Part shown: one piece after another, positions 8,178-18,005 of the stretch
Numbering within the stretch: position 1 is the stretch's first letter
How the letters are laid out: the number at the start of each line of letters is the position of its first letter
NCBI RefSeq assembly: GCF_021699195.1
Contig: NZ_SSXE01000067.1
Coordinates: 1-64,000 of the forward strand
Length of the DNA stretch: 64,000 nt
Direction of reading: 5' to 3'
Origin: Nonomuraea sp. MG754425
Lineage (GTDB): Bacteria > Actinomycetota > Actinomycetes > Streptosporangiales > Streptosporangiaceae
Notes under the pieces: model-generated
Seen by the model: the letters and a program-made list of their open reading frames with translations, nothing else
The model's database searches: none
What the model was told of the DNA's origin: nothing
Program-made: the position numbers and the translations under genes

Positions 8178-9269
8178 TCAGCGGGGGCGCAGGTCGGGCA
8201 GGTTGACCACGATGGCCTCCTGCGTGCTGCGCGCGATCACCACGACCGCCTCCCGCGAGGGGTCGGGGTTCTCCTCGCGGTGCGGCACGTACGGCGGCAC
8301 GAAGACGTAGTCGCCGGGCCCGGCCTCGATGCGGGTCTCCGCGCCGTCCTCCAGGAACGCGAACGACGGCGTGCCGCTGACCACGTAGATGGCCGTCTCG
8401 GAGGCGCCGTGGTGGTGGTCGGAGGAGCGGGTGGCGGGGGCGACGTGGGTCTGGCCCATCCACAGCCGCGCCGACCCGGTCGTGGCGCCGCTGATCGCGG
8501 CCAGCCGCCGCATTCCCGAACTCTGCGCCGTCTCGCCGGAGAGCTCTCCTGAGCGGACGTGACGCAGCGGCCGGTGGAAAGGGTCACCCTGGGCCCGGTA
8601 ACCCTCCCAGAGGCGTCCTCCGGCCCGCTCGAGGACGTCTGAGGCCACCGCGGAGAGCCTGGCGGGGTCGTCGCGGGCGGCCAGCAGCTCGTCGGCCAGC
8701 CGCGCGTCATGGGCGCGCAGCTCCCGCAGCAGCCACTTGCCGCTGCCCTGCCACGCCCGTCCCACGCCCAGCGCGGTCCGGGCGGTGGCCTGGACGACCT
8801 CCCAGCCGATGAACGCGCGCTCACCCGGGTCGGTCGCCCCCGACAGGTCGTCCAGCAGGTCGGACAGGCTGTATCTGAACCGCTCGGCCTGGTCGGCCGA
8901 CAACCCCGACGGGCCGGCCGCCAGGCGTTCGGCCAGCGTGCTCTGCAGGTCGCTGGCCCGGCCGCCGGTCCGGTCGGCCAGCACCGCGCCCTCGGCGCAG
9001 ATGCGGGCCAGGGTCGGCCGCCGCCGGTCGAAGTCGCCGTCGATGTAGGCGGCCAGGCTGGTCTCGCTGTGCGCGAACAGCTCGACGGGCCACTCGCGCC
9101 AGCGCAGCGACTCGCGGTAGGGGGTGGCCAGGCCGTCGAGCACCACCACGATGTCGAGGTCGGAGGTGCTGGTGCGGCTCTCGGTGAGCACGCTGCCGCC
9201 GACGAAGGCGTACAGGGCGCCGGGGAAGAGCTCTTCGACGAAGGCGCGCGCGGCCGTGACGGGGTCCAT
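8178..9269 (-). CDS. Nucleotidyltransferase-cupin fusion protein
   Basis: One 363-residue frame joins two domain types. Residues about 15-110 form a nucleotidyltransferase-fold domain with GGS (24-26) and SDLDIVVV (Asp37, Asp39), the GSx10DxD signature of the DNA polymerase beta-like superfamily. Residues 110-228 are helical and resemble the C-terminal helical half of small-molecule nucleotidyltransferases. Residues about 230-363 are a complete cupin unit with DHHHGASE (His285-287, Glu291) and PPYVPHREEN (His330), so metal binding looks possible. No frame break or internal ribosome binding site is evident at the junction. Substrate is unknown. The gene is convergent with relA, and the two stop codons lie in a GCTGAG-CC-CTCAGC palindrome. 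Confidence 0.8.
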   Translation of the reverse strand: MDPVTAARAFVEELFPGALYAFVGGSVLTESRTSTSDLDIVVVLDGLATPYRESLRWREWPVELFAHSETSLAAYIDGDFDRRRPTLARICAEGAVLADRTGGRASDLQSTLAERLAAGPSGLSADQAERFRYSLSDLLDDLSGATDPGERAFIGWEVVQATARTALGVGRAWQGSGKWLLRELRAHDARLADELLAARDDPARLSAVASDVLERAGGRLWEGYRAQGDPFHRPLRHVRSGELSGETAQSSGMRRLAAISGATTGSARLWMGQTHVAPATRSSDHHHGASETAIYVVSGTPSFAFLEDGAETRIEAGPGDYVFVPPYVPHREENPDPSREAVVVIARSTQEAIVVNLPDLRPR

Positions 9270-9397
9270 GCACGTCAGCCTAGATCCCGGGCCCCGTCGC
9301 GCGCCGCCCGAATCGGCGACGGCGGCCCGGGGGACGGGCCCTCAGCCGGAGACGGGTCTCCGCCGAGGACCGGACACTCGCGCCGGACGTCGAGCCC

Positions 9398-10627
9398 TCA
9401 GCTGAACTCGGTGAGGGTGCGCTCGGCCTCCGCCAGCCACGAGCGGCGCGCGGTGATGGCCTCCTCGGCCTCCTTGACGTCCTTGGCGCGTCCGGCGGCG
9501 TGCGCCTTGGCCAGCCGCTTCTCGAGCTGCTCGATCGAGGTGCGGAGCTGGTCCACGGTGCTCTGGGCGCGGGCCCTGGCCTCGGGGTTGGACCGCTTCC
9601 ACTCGGCGTCCTCGGCCTTGCGCACGGCCTCGTCGACCTTGCGCAGCCCGCCTTCGAGCCGGTCGCGCTGCTCGCGCGGCACGGGCCCGGCGGCCTCCCA
9701 GCGCTCCAGGATGTGCCGCAGCGCCGCCCTGGCCGTGCGGACGTCGGTGACCGGCAGGATCTTCTCGGCCTCGGTCAGCAGCACCTCCTTGACCTCCGCG
9801 TTGGCGGCCAGCGAGGCGTCGCGCTCGGCGAACACCGCGGAACGGGCCTGGAAGAACTGGTCCTGGGCGGCCTTGAAACGCCCCCACAGCTCGTCCTCGA
9901 CGTCCCGCGAGGCCCGGCCCGCGCCCTTCCACTGCTGCATCAGGTCGCGGTAGATCGCCGCCGTCTGGCCCCAGTCGGTGGAGCCGGCGATGGCCTCGGC
10001 CTCGACGACGATGCGCTCCTTGATCGAGCGCACGCCCTCGCGCTGCTCGTCCAGGCCCGAGAAGTACACCTTGCGGCGCTTGGCGAACGCCGTGCGCGCG
10101 GCCGACAGCCGCTTCCACAGCGCCGCCTCGGTGACCCGGTCGATGCGGTCGGCGGCCTTCCACTCCTCGACGAGCTGGCGCAGTCGTTCGCCGCCCGACT
10201 TCCAGTGGGTGGTCTCGTCCGCGATGCGCTCGGCCTCGGCGACGATGCGCTCCTTGACCGACCTGGCCTCGGCCCTGGCCTGCTCGCGCGCCGCCTTGAC
10301 CTCCTCGCGGCGCTGGGCGACCAGCTCGGTCAGGCTGTCGAGCCGCCTCGTCAGCGCGTCGAGGTCGCCGACGGCGTGCGCCTCCGAGACGGCCTCGCGC
10401 AGCTTGGTGATGTTCGCCTCGGCCTGCGCCGGAGCCAGATCGGTGCCCCTGACCCGCTGTTCGAGCAGCTGCACCTGACCGGCCAGCTCGTCGTACTTGC
10501 GATGGAAGTAGGCCAGTGCCTCTTCGGGTTCACCGGCCTGCCAGGAGCCGACGGCCCGCTCTCCCTCAGCCGTACGCACGTAGACGGTGCCGTCGTCGTC
10601 TACCCGGCCCCACGGGTCGGTGCTCAC
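9398..10627 (-). CDS. DUF349 domain protein
   Basis: The 409-residue protein is highly charged, mainly coiled-coil, with repeated three-helix DUF349 units (for example WKSGGERLRQLVEEWKAADRID, DWGQTAAIYRDLMQQWKGAGRA and ARAALRHILERWEAAGPVPRE). Its N-terminus (STDPWGRVDDDGTVYVRT) is the conserved actinomycete form. Function is not established here; some DUF349 proteins affect RNA or stress physiology. GTG at 10627 is chosen because GGGAGG lies 5 bases upstream; a GTG at 10642 would put that site inside the gene. A small gap separates it from the cyclophilin gene upstream. Confidence 0.85.
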   Translation of the reverse strand: MSTDPWGRVDDDGTVYVRTAEGERAVGSWQAGEPEEALAYFHRKYDELAGQVQLLEQRVRGTDLAPAQAEANITKLREAVSEAHAVGDLDALTRRLDSLTELVAQRREEVKAAREQARAEARSVKERIVAEAERIADETTHWKSGGERLRQLVEEWKAADRIDRVTEAALWKRLSAARTAFAKRRKVYFSGLDEQREGVRSIKERIVVEAEAIAGSTDWGQTAAIYRDLMQQWKGAGRASRDVEDELWGRFKAAQDQFFQARSAVFAERDASLAANAEVKEVLLTEAEKILPVTDVRTARAALRHILERWEAAGPVPREQRDRLEGGLRKVDEAVRKAEDAEWKRSNPEARARAQSTVDQLRTSIEQLEKRLAKAHAAGRAKDVKEAEEAITARRSWLAEAERTLTEFS

Positions 10628-10689
10628 CGTGTCCTCCCGCACTATCCATCAGACCCTTCGGGACTACTTCGTCCCTAGTTTGTATTACG

Positions 10690-11562
10690 TCAGCTCTTGC
10701 CGGCGATTGTCACGTCTTTGATTTCGACGGTTTGCTTTGGCGCTCCCGTCTCGTCTCCCATGTTGGCGATGACTCCCGCTTTGTTCACCTTGTCCAGGAT
10801 GTCGAGCCCCTTGGTGATCGTACCCACAGGCGTGTAATCCGGGCTGAGCCCGATGTCCCCGAAAACGAGGAAGAACTGGCTGCCCGTGCTGCCCGGCGCG
10901 GAGGTCTTGGCCATCGCCATCACACCGCGCTTGTACTGGGCGCCCTGGAGGTTCTCCTCGGCCAGCACGTAGCCGGGGCCACCGGAACCGTCCGTGGTGT
11001 TCTTGCCGTCGGCCTTGGCGGTCGGGTCGCCGCACTGCAGCATCGGGAACTTGTCGCTGCCGAGCCGGTGGCACTTGCTGCCGTTGTAGTACTTCTTGCC
11101 CGCCAGGAACTCCAGCGAGTTCGTCGTGCACGGAGCCTTGGCGTTGTCCAGCTTGACCACGATGTCGCCCAGGTTCGTCTGCAGCGTCATGGTCTTGGTG
11201 GCCGGCTCGGTCGCGACCTTCGCCGGCGGCATGCCGACGTCCTTCACCTGTCCGCCTGACGAGTCCTTGACGTAGTCGCAGGTGCCCGCCTTGGCGTCGT
11301 ACGGCTTGGGCCCGGCCGCCGCCGACGCCTGCGCGGTCTCCGCCGGCGCCGACGAGGGCGAGGTCGCCGCCTCCGTACCTGTGTCATTGCCGCCGAGCAG
11401 CGCGACCGCGGCCACGATGCCGCCGACCACGATCACCACGCCCACGGTGGAGCCGATGATCGCCGTGCGCTTGGCCTTCTGCTCGCGCTCGGTGCGGCGC
11501 TGCATCTGCCGCTCGAAGTGCTCACGCGCGAGCTGCCTCTGCCGGTCCTTCCCCGTGGCCAC
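10690..11562 (-). CDS. Membrane-anchored cyclophilin-type peptidyl-prolyl isomerase (copy 1)
   Basis: Predicted to isomerise prolyl bonds outside the membrane. The 290-residue protein has a basic cytoplasmic start (KDRQRQLAREHFERQ), one span (about 37-57, IIGSTVGVVIVVGGIVAAVALL), an Ala/Ser/Thr linker and a cyclophilin domain with KCHRLG, LQCGDP, GPGYVLAEEN and GSQFFLVFGD. Four cysteines (in TCDYVK, APCTTN, KCHRL and LQCGDP) recur in the paralogue at 15499-16404 and could form disulfides. GTG at 11562 is preferred because GGGAGG stands 7 bases upstream; ATG 11577 and TTG 11583 are in frame further out. It is divergent from the metallo-beta-lactamase gene. Confidence 0.92.
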   Translation of the reverse strand: MATGKDRQRQLAREHFERQMQRRTEREQKAKRTAIIGSTVGVVIVVGGIVAAVALLGGNDTGTEAATSPSSAPAETAQASAAAGPKPYDAKAGTCDYVKDSSGGQVKDVGMPPAKVATEPATKTMTLQTNLGDIVVKLDNAKAPCTTNSLEFLAGKKYYNGSKCHRLGSDKFPMLQCGDPTAKADGKNTTDGSGGPGYVLAEENLQGAQYKRGVMAMAKTSAPGSTGSQFFLVFGDIGLSPDYTPVGTITKGLDILDKVNKAGVIANMGDETGAPKQTVEIKDVTIAGKS

Positions 11563-11596
11563 CGCTTTGCCTCCCATAGTCAATCAACTGAGGTGG

Positions 11597-11629
11597 GCGA
11601 ATCGTATCGGCCAACGGGTAATGATTCGC
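11597..11629. promoter_or_regulatory. Inverted repeat in the cyclophilin/hydrolase divergent gap
   Basis: GCGAATC (11597-11603) and GATTCGC (11623-11629) form perfect 7-base arms around 19 bases. The repeat lies 35 bases upstream of the cyclophilin start and 72 upstream of the hydrolase start, as expected for a shared operator. TACATT (11661-11666) may be the -10 for the plus-strand gene. No regulator can be named. Confidence 0.35.
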
Positions 11630-11700
11630 AGCCCGGCGACCCGCACCGGTACCCTTCGGTTACATTCCCATTGGATTTTCGACGAGATCACCTGAGGCAG

Positions 11701-12381
11701 ATGCTCATCGCAGGCTTCCCCGCAGGGGCCTTCCAGACCAATTGTTACGTCGTCGCGCCCGCCGCCGGCGAGGAGTGCGTGATCGTCGATCCAGGTCAGG
11801 ACGCGACCGAGGGCGTCGACGAGCTGCTGCGCGAGCACCGGCTCAAGCCCGTCGCGGTCCTGCTCACCCACGGCCACCTCGACCACGTCTGGTCGGTGGC
11901 CCCCGTGTGCGGCGCGCGCGACGTGCCCGCGTGGATCCACCCCGACGACCGTCACCTGCTGAGCGACCCGGCCGCCGGCTGGTCCGACACCAGCGCCTCG
12001 CTGTTCGGCGGCATCACGCTGAGCGAGCCCGACGACGTGCGCGAGCTGTCCGACGGGGCCGTGCTCCCGCTCGCGGGCCTGGAGTTCACGGTCGACCACA
12101 CGCCCGGCCATACCAGGGGGTCGGTGAGCTTCCGCACGCCCGGTGACGAGGTCATGTTCTCGGGCGACCTGCTGTTCGCCGGCTCCATCGGCCGCTCCGA
12201 CCTTCCCGGCGGCGACTACCCGACGATTCTGCGCAGCCTGGCTGCCAAGTGTCTGCCGCTGCCTGACGATACGGTCGTCCTGCCGGGCCACGGACCACAG
12301 ACCACGATCGGCCGCGAGCGCGTGACCAACCCATACCTGAAGGAAGCAGCGCCGCACGCCGGTCCCACACGAGGGATCTAA
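11701..12381 (+). CDS. Metallo-beta-lactamase-fold hydrolase (glyoxalase II-like)
   Basis: The 226-residue protein belongs to the YcbL/GloB-like branch of the metallo-beta-lactamase fold. Metal ligands are visible: THGHLDH (His, His, Asp, His), HTPGHT, GDLLF and VLPGHG. It probably hydrolyses a thioester such as S-lactoylglutathione-like or mycothiol conjugates, but the substrate cannot be read from sequence. The ATG start follows TGAGG. Its stop codon overlaps the hisS start by one base (TAATG), so the two are cotranslated, a common actinomycete arrangement. Confidence 0.92.
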   Translation: MLIAGFPAGAFQTNCYVVAPAAGEECVIVDPGQDATEGVDELLREHRLKPVAVLLTHGHLDHVWSVAPVCGARDVPAWIHPDDRHLLSDPAAGWSDTSASLFGGITLSEPDDVRELSDGAVLPLAGLEFTVDHTPGHTRGSVSFRTPGDEVMFSGDLLFAGSIGRSDLPGGDYPTILRSLAAKCLPLPDDTVVLPGHGPQTTIGRERVTNPYLKEAAPHAGPTRGI

Positions 12382-13637
12382 TGACTTTCCAAGCACCCAA
12401 GGGCGTCAAGGAGTACGTCCCGCCGCAGGCGTCCACGTTCCAGGCGATCCGCGGGGCGTTCGCGGAGACGGCCAGGCGCGCGGGGTACGCCTACCTGGAG
12501 ACCGCGGTCTTCGAGGACACGCAGCTCTTCGCGCGCGGGGTCGGCGAGTCCACCGACGTCGTCAGCAAGGAGATGTACACCTTCACCGACCGCGGCGGCA
12601 GGTCGCTGACGCTGCGGCCGGAGTTCACCGCCGGCGTGCTGCGCGCCGTGCTGGAGTACGGCCTGCACCGCGGCCAGCTCCCGGTGAAGGTCTGGACCGA
12701 CGGTCCGGTCTTCCGCGCCGAGGCGCCGCAGGAGGGCCGCTACCGCCAGTTCTACCAGCTCGACCTGGAGGCCATCGGCAGCGAGGACCCGGCGGTCGAC
12801 GCCGAGACCATCGCGCTGGCCTGGAGCTGGTACACCTCGCTCGGCCTCACCCAGGTGCGGCTGCTGCTCAACTCGCTCGGCTGCGGCGAGTGCCGCCCGA
12901 TCTACCGGGCCCGGCTGCAGGAGTTCCTGCGCGCGCTCGACCTCGACGAGGCCACCCGGCAGCGCATCGAGATCAACCCGCTGCGGGTGCTCGACGACCG
13001 GCGCCCCGAGGTCCGCGCGCAACTGGAGGACGCGCCGCTCATCGGCGACCACCTGTGCCCCGACTGCAAGTCCTACCACGACCGCGTCAAGCAGCTCCTG
13101 GCCGACCTCGGCATCCCGTGGGAGGACCAGCCCAGGCTCGTGCGCGGCCTCGACTACTACACCCGCACCACGTTCGAGTTCGACCACCCGCTGCTGGGCG
13201 CCCAGTCGGGCATCGGCGGCGGCGGCCGTTACGACGGCCTGTCGGAGGCCATCGGCGGGCCGCGCCTGCCCGGCATCGGCTTCGGGCTCGGCCTCGACCG
13301 CACCGTCATCGCGCTGGAGCGCGAAGGCGTGACTCTCGACGTCCCGGCCCGCTGCGAGGTGTACGGTGTGGCGCTGGGCGACGAGGCGGCGCGGGCGATG
13401 TTCAAGCTCCTGAGCGGGCTGCGCGCGGCCGGTGTCGCCGCCGACATGGCCTTCGGCGGCAAGGGGCTCAAGGGGGCGATGAAGGGGGCCGATCGTTCCG
13501 GCGCCCGCTTCGCGCTGATCCTGGGCGAGCGTGACCTCGCGGCCGGGGCCGTGCAAGTGAAGAACCTGGCCACCGCCGAGCAGACCGAGGTGCCGCTGGC
13601 CCAGGTCGTCGACGTCTTGAAGGGGAAGATGCAGTGA
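12381..13637 (+). CDS. hisS: Histidyl-tRNA synthetase
   Basis: HisRS charges tRNA-His with histidine. The 418-residue class II enzyme shows motif 2 ([21 protein letters not shown]), TLRPEFTAG, the histidine-specific motif [15 protein letters not shown], glycine-rich motif 3 ([16 protein letters not shown]) and a C-terminal anticodon domain (about 325-418). A CGEC...CPDC cysteine arrangement (about 170-230) is in the insertion domain and may bind zinc. It overlaps the upstream hydrolase gene by one base and precedes aspS by 55 bases. Confidence 0.97.
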   Translation: MTFQAPKGVKEYVPPQASTFQAIRGAFAETARRAGYAYLETAVFEDTQLFARGVGESTDVVSKEMYTFTDRGGRSLTLRPEFTAGVLRAVLEYGLHRGQLPVKVWTDGPVFRAEAPQEGRYRQFYQLDLEAIGSEDPAVDAETIALAWSWYTSLGLTQVRLLLNSLGCGECRPIYRARLQEFLRALDLDEATRQRIEINPLRVLDDRRPEVRAQLEDAPLIGDHLCPDCKSYHDRVKQLLADLGIPWEDQPRLVRGLDYYTRTTFEFDHPLLGAQSGIGGGGRYDGLSEAIGGPRLPGIGFGLGLDRTVIALEREGVTLDVPARCEVYGVALGDEAARAMFKLLSGLRAAGVAADMAFGGKGLKGAMKGADRSGARFALILGERDLAAGAVQVKNLATAEQTEVPLAQVVDVLKGKMQ

Positions 13638-13692
13638 CCGGCGAGCCAGGGCCGCTGCCGCCCCTCTCCTATCCGCATGAAGGGAAAGTGCA

Positions 13693-15429
13693 GTGATCCG
13701 CACGCATACCGCCGGGTCGCTCCGTGAGGAGCATGCCGGGCAGCAGGTGACGCTCGCAGGATGGGTGGCCCGCCGCCGTGACCACGGCGGCGTCGTCTTC
13801 ATCGACCTGCGTGACGCCTCCGGCTCGGCGCAGGTGGTCTTCCGCGAGGAGGACCACGCCCACGACCTGCGCGCCGAATACTGCGTGCAGGTCGTCGGCC
13901 AGGTCAGGGTGCGGCCCGAGGGCAACGAGAACCCCGACCTGCCGACCGGCGCGATCGAGGTCGTGGCCGAGCAGGTCGAGGTGCTGAGCGAGTCCGCGCC
14001 GCTGCCGTTCCCGATCGAGGGCAACGTGGGGGTGTCGGAGGAGGCGCGGCTGAAGTACCGCTACCTCGACATCCGCCGCCAGCAGGTGGCCAACGCGATG
14101 CGCACCCGCTCCAAGGCCACCTACCTGGCCAACGAGGTGATGCACGAGCTCGGCTTCGTCTACGTCGAGACGCCCACCCTGACCCGCTCCACGCCCGAGG
14201 GCGCGCGCGACTTCCTGGTGCCGGTACGCCTGCAGCCGGGCAACTGGTACGCCCTGCCGCAGTCGCCGCAGTTGTTCAAGCAGCTTCTTCAGGTGGCCGG
14301 GCTCGAGCGCTACTACCAGCTCGCCAAGTGCTACCGCGACGAGGACCTGCGGGCCGACCGGCAGCCGGAGTTCACGCAGATCGACGTCGAGATGTCGTTC
14401 GTGGACCAGGAGGACGTCATCGCCGTCGGCGAGACGCTGATCGGCCGGCTGTGGCGGGAGATCGCCGGCTACGAGCTGCCCACGCCGCTGCCGCGCATCA
14501 CGTACGCCGACGCCATGTCCCGCTACGGCTCCGACAAGCCCGACCTGCGCTTCGGCCAGGAGCTCGTCGAGATGACCGACTACTTCTCCGGCACCTCGTT
14601 CCGGGTCTTCCAGGCCGAGTACGTCGGCGCCGTCGTCATGCCGGGCGGGGCCGCGCAGACCCGCAAGGAGCTCGACGGCTGGCAGGACTGGGCCCGCGCG
14701 CGCGGCGCCAAGGGCCTGGCGTACGTGCTGGTGCAGGAGGACGGCACGCTCGGCGGCCCCGTCGCCAAGAACCTGTCGGAGGCGGAGCTGTCCGGGCTGG
14801 CCGAGAAGGTCGGCGCGCGGGCGGGCGACGCGATCTTCTTCGCGGCCGGTGCCAGGAGCGCCGCCCGCGACCTGCTCGGCGCGGCCCGCCTGGAGATCGG
14901 GCGGCGCTGCGACCTGATCGACGAGTCGCAGTGGTCGTTCCTGTGGGTCGTGGACGCCCCCATGTTCGAGGAGGACGGCGAGGGCGGCTGGACGGCCGTG
15001 CACCACCCGTTCACCGGCCCGAAGCCGGAGTGGGCCGACAACTTCCAGGACCACCCGGGCGAGGCGCTGGCCTACGCCTACGACATGGTCTGCAACGGCA
15101 TGGAGATCGGCGGCGGCTCGATCCGTATCCACCGGGCCGAGATGCAGCAGCGCGTCTTCGACGTGCTCGGCATCTCCAAGGAGGAGGCGGAGAACAAGTT
15201 CGGCTTCCTGCTGGAGGCGTTCAAGTACGGCCCGCCCCCGCACGGCGGCATCGCCTACGGCTGGGACCGCATCTGCATGCTGCTGTCCGACGGCGACTCG
15301 ATCCGCGACGTGATCGCGTTCCCGAAGACGGCCTCCGGCTTCGACCCGCTCACGGCCGCGCCGACGCCGATCACGGCCGAGCAGCGCAAGGAGGCGGGCG
15401 TGGACGCCCGGCCCAAGGCCGAGGTGTAG
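13693..15429 (+). CDS. aspS: Aspartyl-tRNA synthetase
   Basis: AspRS charges tRNA-Asp; in actinomycetes, which usually lack AsnRS, it often also charges tRNA-Asn for the amidotransferase route. The 578-residue bacterial-type enzyme has an N-terminal OB-fold anticodon domain (about 1-105), motif 1 region, motif 2 ([22 protein letters not shown]), the bacterial GAD insertion domain (about 275-410) and motif 3 ([13 protein letters not shown]). GTG is the start, with GAAGGGA upstream. A 20-base segment around this start closely resembles the last 20 bases of hisS. A perfect palindrome follows the stop. Confidence 0.97.
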   Translation: MIRTHTAGSLREEHAGQQVTLAGWVARRRDHGGVVFIDLRDASGSAQVVFREEDHAHDLRAEYCVQVVGQVRVRPEGNENPDLPTGAIEVVAEQVEVLSESAPLPFPIEGNVGVSEEARLKYRYLDIRRQQVANAMRTRSKATYLANEVMHELGFVYVETPTLTRSTPEGARDFLVPVRLQPGNWYALPQSPQLFKQLLQVAGLERYYQLAKCYRDEDLRADRQPEFTQIDVEMSFVDQEDVIAVGETLIGRLWREIAGYELPTPLPRITYADAMSRYGSDKPDLRFGQELVEMTDYFSGTSFRVFQAEYVGAVVMPGGAAQTRKELDGWQDWARARGAKGLAYVLVQEDGTLGGPVAKNLSEAELSGLAEKVGARAGDAIFFAAGARSAARDLLGAARLEIGRRCDLIDESQWSFLWVVDAPMFEEDGEGGWTAVHHPFTGPKPEWADNFQDHPGEALAYAYDMVCNGMEIGGGSIRIHRAEMQQRVFDVLGISKEEAENKFGFLLEAFKYGPPPHGGIAYGWDRICMLLSDGDSIRDVIAFPKTASGFDPLTAAPTPITAEQRKEAGVDARPKAEV

Positions 15430-15439
15430 CCAAGCCCAG

Positions 15440-15493
15440 CCGACACACGGAAAGGGCCGGGGCGGCGCCGCCCCGGCCCTTTCCGTGTGTCGG
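15440..15493. terminator. 54-nt perfect palindrome, bidirectional terminator
   Basis: Each arm is 27 bases with no unpaired centre, so the same hairpin (with a few central bases left as loop) forms in transcripts from both strands. It sits between the convergent aspS and cyclophilin genes, beginning 11 bases past one stop and ending 6 bases from the other. Flanking A-rich and T-rich parts (AAAGGG, CCCTTT) lie inside the stem. The placement strongly supports a shared terminator. Confidence 0.85.
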
Positions 15494-15498
15494 GTCCC

Positions 15499-16404
15499 CT
15501 ACTTGACGGTGACCTTCTCGATGATGATCGGGTTCTTCGGCGCGGTGGAGCCGCCGTCGCCGGTGATGTCGTCCGGGTTGGTGATCACACCGTCCTTGGC
15601 GATCTTCTCGATCATCTCCAGGCCGGACCGGACCACGCCGAGCACCGAGAACTGCGGCTCGAGCTGGGCGTTCTCGTCCGACAGCGAGATGGCGAACTGG
15701 CTGCTGTTCTGCCCGGCCGCGTCCTGCGGCTGGGTCAGGAAGACCACGCCCCTGCCGTACGGCACGGCGCCCACGGCCTCGTCGTGGAAGACGTACCCGG
15801 CGTTGCCCTGGCCGTCCGTGGGGTTCTTGCCGTCGGCCTTGGCCTGCGGGTCGCCGCACTGCAGCAGGAACAGGCCGGCCGTCTCCGGCGTCACCAGGCG
15901 GTGGCACTTGGTCTTCTCGTAGAAGCGCTTCTTGGCCAGGAAGGCCATCGAGTTCACCGAGCACGGGGTGGCGTTCGCGTCCACCTCGATGACGATGTCA
16001 CCGTGGTTGGTGGTGATCGTCATCGTCGAGAGCTTCAGGTTGGGCTTCTTGCCCGGCATGCCCACGTACTTGTGGGGGACCGACTCGTCCCGCTTGTACT
16101 CGCAACTGACCTTGCCCGGCTTCTGCGGCGGCGTGGTGCTCGGCAGCTCGGTCGGCAGCGGCGCGGTGGCGGAGGCCGAAGGGGTGCTCGCGGCCGCCGC
16201 CTTCTTCGTCTCGTCCCCGCCTACCAGGTTGGTCGCCGCGAAGATGCCGCCCGCGACCACCACGACGGCCACGGCCGCGCCGATGAAGGTGTTCCGCCTC
16301 GCCTTGACGCTCTGCTCGGCCGCGCGCTTCGCCTGCCGTTCTTTGTGCTCTCGCGCCAGCTCTTTCTGGCGGTCCTCTTCGTTCTGGCGGTCGTCGCCGC
16401 TCAC
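15499..16404 (-). CDS. Membrane-anchored cyclophilin-type peptidyl-prolyl isomerase (copy 2)
   Basis: This 301-residue protein is a paralogue of the cyclophilin at 10690-11562. It has the same plan: a charged cytoplasmic start (DRQKELAREHKERQAKR), one span (about 38-57), a Ser/Thr/Pro linker and an outer cyclophilin domain with KCHRLV, LQCGDP and SSQFAISLSD. The usual GSQFF is altered to SSQFA, so activity may differ from copy 1. The four cysteines are conserved. GTG at 16404 is chosen from the GAGG 8 bases upstream. The gene faces aspS and is divergent from rarA. Confidence 0.9.
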   Translation of the reverse strand: MSGDDRQNEEDRQKELAREHKERQAKRAAEQSVKARRNTFIGAAVAVVVVAGGIFAATNLVGGDETKKAAAASTPSASATAPLPTELPSTTPPQKPGKVSCEYKRDESVPHKYVGMPGKKPNLKLSTMTITTNHGDIVIEVDANATPCSVNSMAFLAKKRFYEKTKCHRLVTPETAGLFLLQCGDPQAKADGKNPTDGQGNAGYVFHDEAVGAVPYGRGVVFLTQPQDAAGQNSSQFAISLSDENAQLEPQFSVLGVVRSGLEMIEKIAKDGVITNPDDITGDGGSTAPKNPIIIEKVTVK

Positions 16405-16619
16405 CGCTATGTCCTCTCGTCTTTGCCCACGCATGACTGAACAACTCCGCGAATGCTACCGGCCTCCGATATGTGACGGACGTAAGTGGCGAAAGCCGCA
16501 CCTGCGACTGTTGAGGTCGTGAACCTTATGGTGGTGGCAAACGTGGGCCAAAGAGCTTTCCAGGCGGCCCACCGCGCCGCACAGCCGGGGCGGGCCCGGG
16601 GGTGCTGTAAAGTCGCGAT

Positions 16620-17921
16620 GTGGATAGCCTGTTCGACTTGGCGGCTGAAGAGGCCACCCCGCAGCCCCTCGCCGTGCGCATGCGCCCGCGCACCCTCGAC
16701 GAGGTGATCGGCCAGCGGCACCTGCTCGGCTCCGGCACCCCGCTGCGGCGCCTGGTCGAGAGCGAGGCTCCGATGTCGCTGTTCCTGTGGGGGCCGCCGG
16801 GCACCGGCAAGACCACGCTGGCCTACGTCGTCTCCAACGTCACCGAGCGCCGCTTCGTCGAGGTCTCCGCCGTGTCGGCGGGCGTGAAGGACGTCCGCGC
16901 CGCCATCGACACCGCCCGCCGCGAGCTGGGCATGAGCGGCCGCCAGACCGTGCTGTTCGTCGACGAGGTGCACCGCTTCAACAAGGCCCAGCAGGACGCC
17001 CTGCTGCCCGCCGTGGAGAACCGCTGGGTCACCTTCATCGGCGCCACCACCGAGAATCCGTTCTTCTCGGTCATCTCGCCGCTGCTGTCCCGCTCGCTGC
17101 TGCTCACGCTGGAGTCGCTGTCGGAGGACGACGTGCGCGCGGTGCTCCGGCGCGCGGTGTCCGACCCGCGCGGGCTGGGCGGCCGGGCCACGCTCGCCCC
17201 CGAGGCCCTGGAGCACCTCGTCCGCCTGGCCGGCGGCGACGCGCGGCGCTCGCTGACCTACCTGGAGGCGGCGGCGCTGCTGGCCGACGACATCACGATC
17301 GAGGTGGTGGAGAAGGCCGTCGACAAGGCCGCCGTCCGCTACGACCGGCAGGGCGACCAGCACTACGACGTCATCAGCGCGTTCATCAAGTCGATGCGCG
17401 GCTCCGACGCCGACGCGGCGCTGCACTACCTCGCCCGCATGATCGAGGCCGGCGAGGACCCTCGCTTCATCGCCCGCCGCGTGGTCATCTTCGCCTCGGA
17501 AGACGTCGGCCTGGCCGACCCGACCTGCCTGCAGACCGCGGTGGCCGCCGCGCAGGCGGTGCAGCTCATCGGGCTGCCGGAGGGGCAGATCAACCTCGCG
17601 CACGCCGTCATCCACTGCGCGACGGCCCCCAAGTCCAACGCCGTGGTCAAGGCCATCGGCGCGGCGGTCGGCGACGTGCGCAAGGGCCTGATCGGGCAGG
17701 TGCCCGGCCACCTGCGCGACGCCCACTACCAGGGCGCGGCCAAGCTCGGCCACGGCGACGGCTACAAGTACCCGCACGACTTCGAGCACGGGCTGGTACG
17801 CCAGGACTACGCGCCCGAGCAGGTGCGCGAGCGGCGCTACTACGAGCCGACCCGGCACGGCGCGGAAGGGCCGGTGGCCGAGCGGTGGGCCAAGATCCGC
17901 GACTTCCTGCGCAGGTCCTGA
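16620..17921 (+). CDS. rarA: Replication-associated recombination ATPase RarA (MgsA)
   Basis: RarA is an AAA+ protein related to clamp-loader subunits that acts at stalled replication forks. The 433-residue protein shows Walker [10 protein letters not shown], Walker [11 protein letters not shown], sensor GATTENPFF, arginine-finger region [10 protein letters not shown] and the C-terminal tetramer domain ([24 protein letters not shown]). GTG at 16620 starts the protein. No good ribosome binding site precedes it, and TAAAGT (16608-16613) is placed so that transcription could begin at or next to the GTG, so the mRNA may be leaderless. rarA before the DUF948 gene and alaS is conserved in actinomycetes. 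Confidence 0.95.
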   Translation: MDSLFDLAAEEATPQPLAVRMRPRTLDEVIGQRHLLGSGTPLRRLVESEAPMSLFLWGPPGTGKTTLAYVVSNVTERRFVEVSAVSAGVKDVRAAIDTARRELGMSGRQTVLFVDEVHRFNKAQQDALLPAVENRWVTFIGATTENPFFSVISPLLSRSLLLTLESLSEDDVRAVLRRAVSDPRGLGGRATLAPEALEHLVRLAGGDARRSLTYLEAAALLADDITIEVVEKAVDKAAVRYDRQGDQHYDVISAFIKSMRGSDADAALHYLARMIEAGEDPRFIARRVVIFASEDVGLADPTCLQTAVAAAQAVQLIGLPEGQINLAHAVIHCATAPKSNAVVKAIGAAVGDVRKGLIGQVPGHLRDAHYQGAAKLGHGDGYKYPHDFEHGLVRQDYAPEQVRERRYYEPTRHGAEGPVAERWAKIRDFLRRS

Positions 17922-18005
17922 CGCCCACGGGCCGCGAGGTCGAATCGTGATCTTCGATCGCCCGGCAGCCGTACTGAACGGGCGGGCGCGGGGCATCACA
18001 ACCCT

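Noticed and set aside
8178-8600. Separate cupin gene rather than a fusion
   Set aside because: The nucleotidyltransferase frame runs through without a stop and I see no ribosome binding site near the junction; the first internal Met would cut into the cupin.
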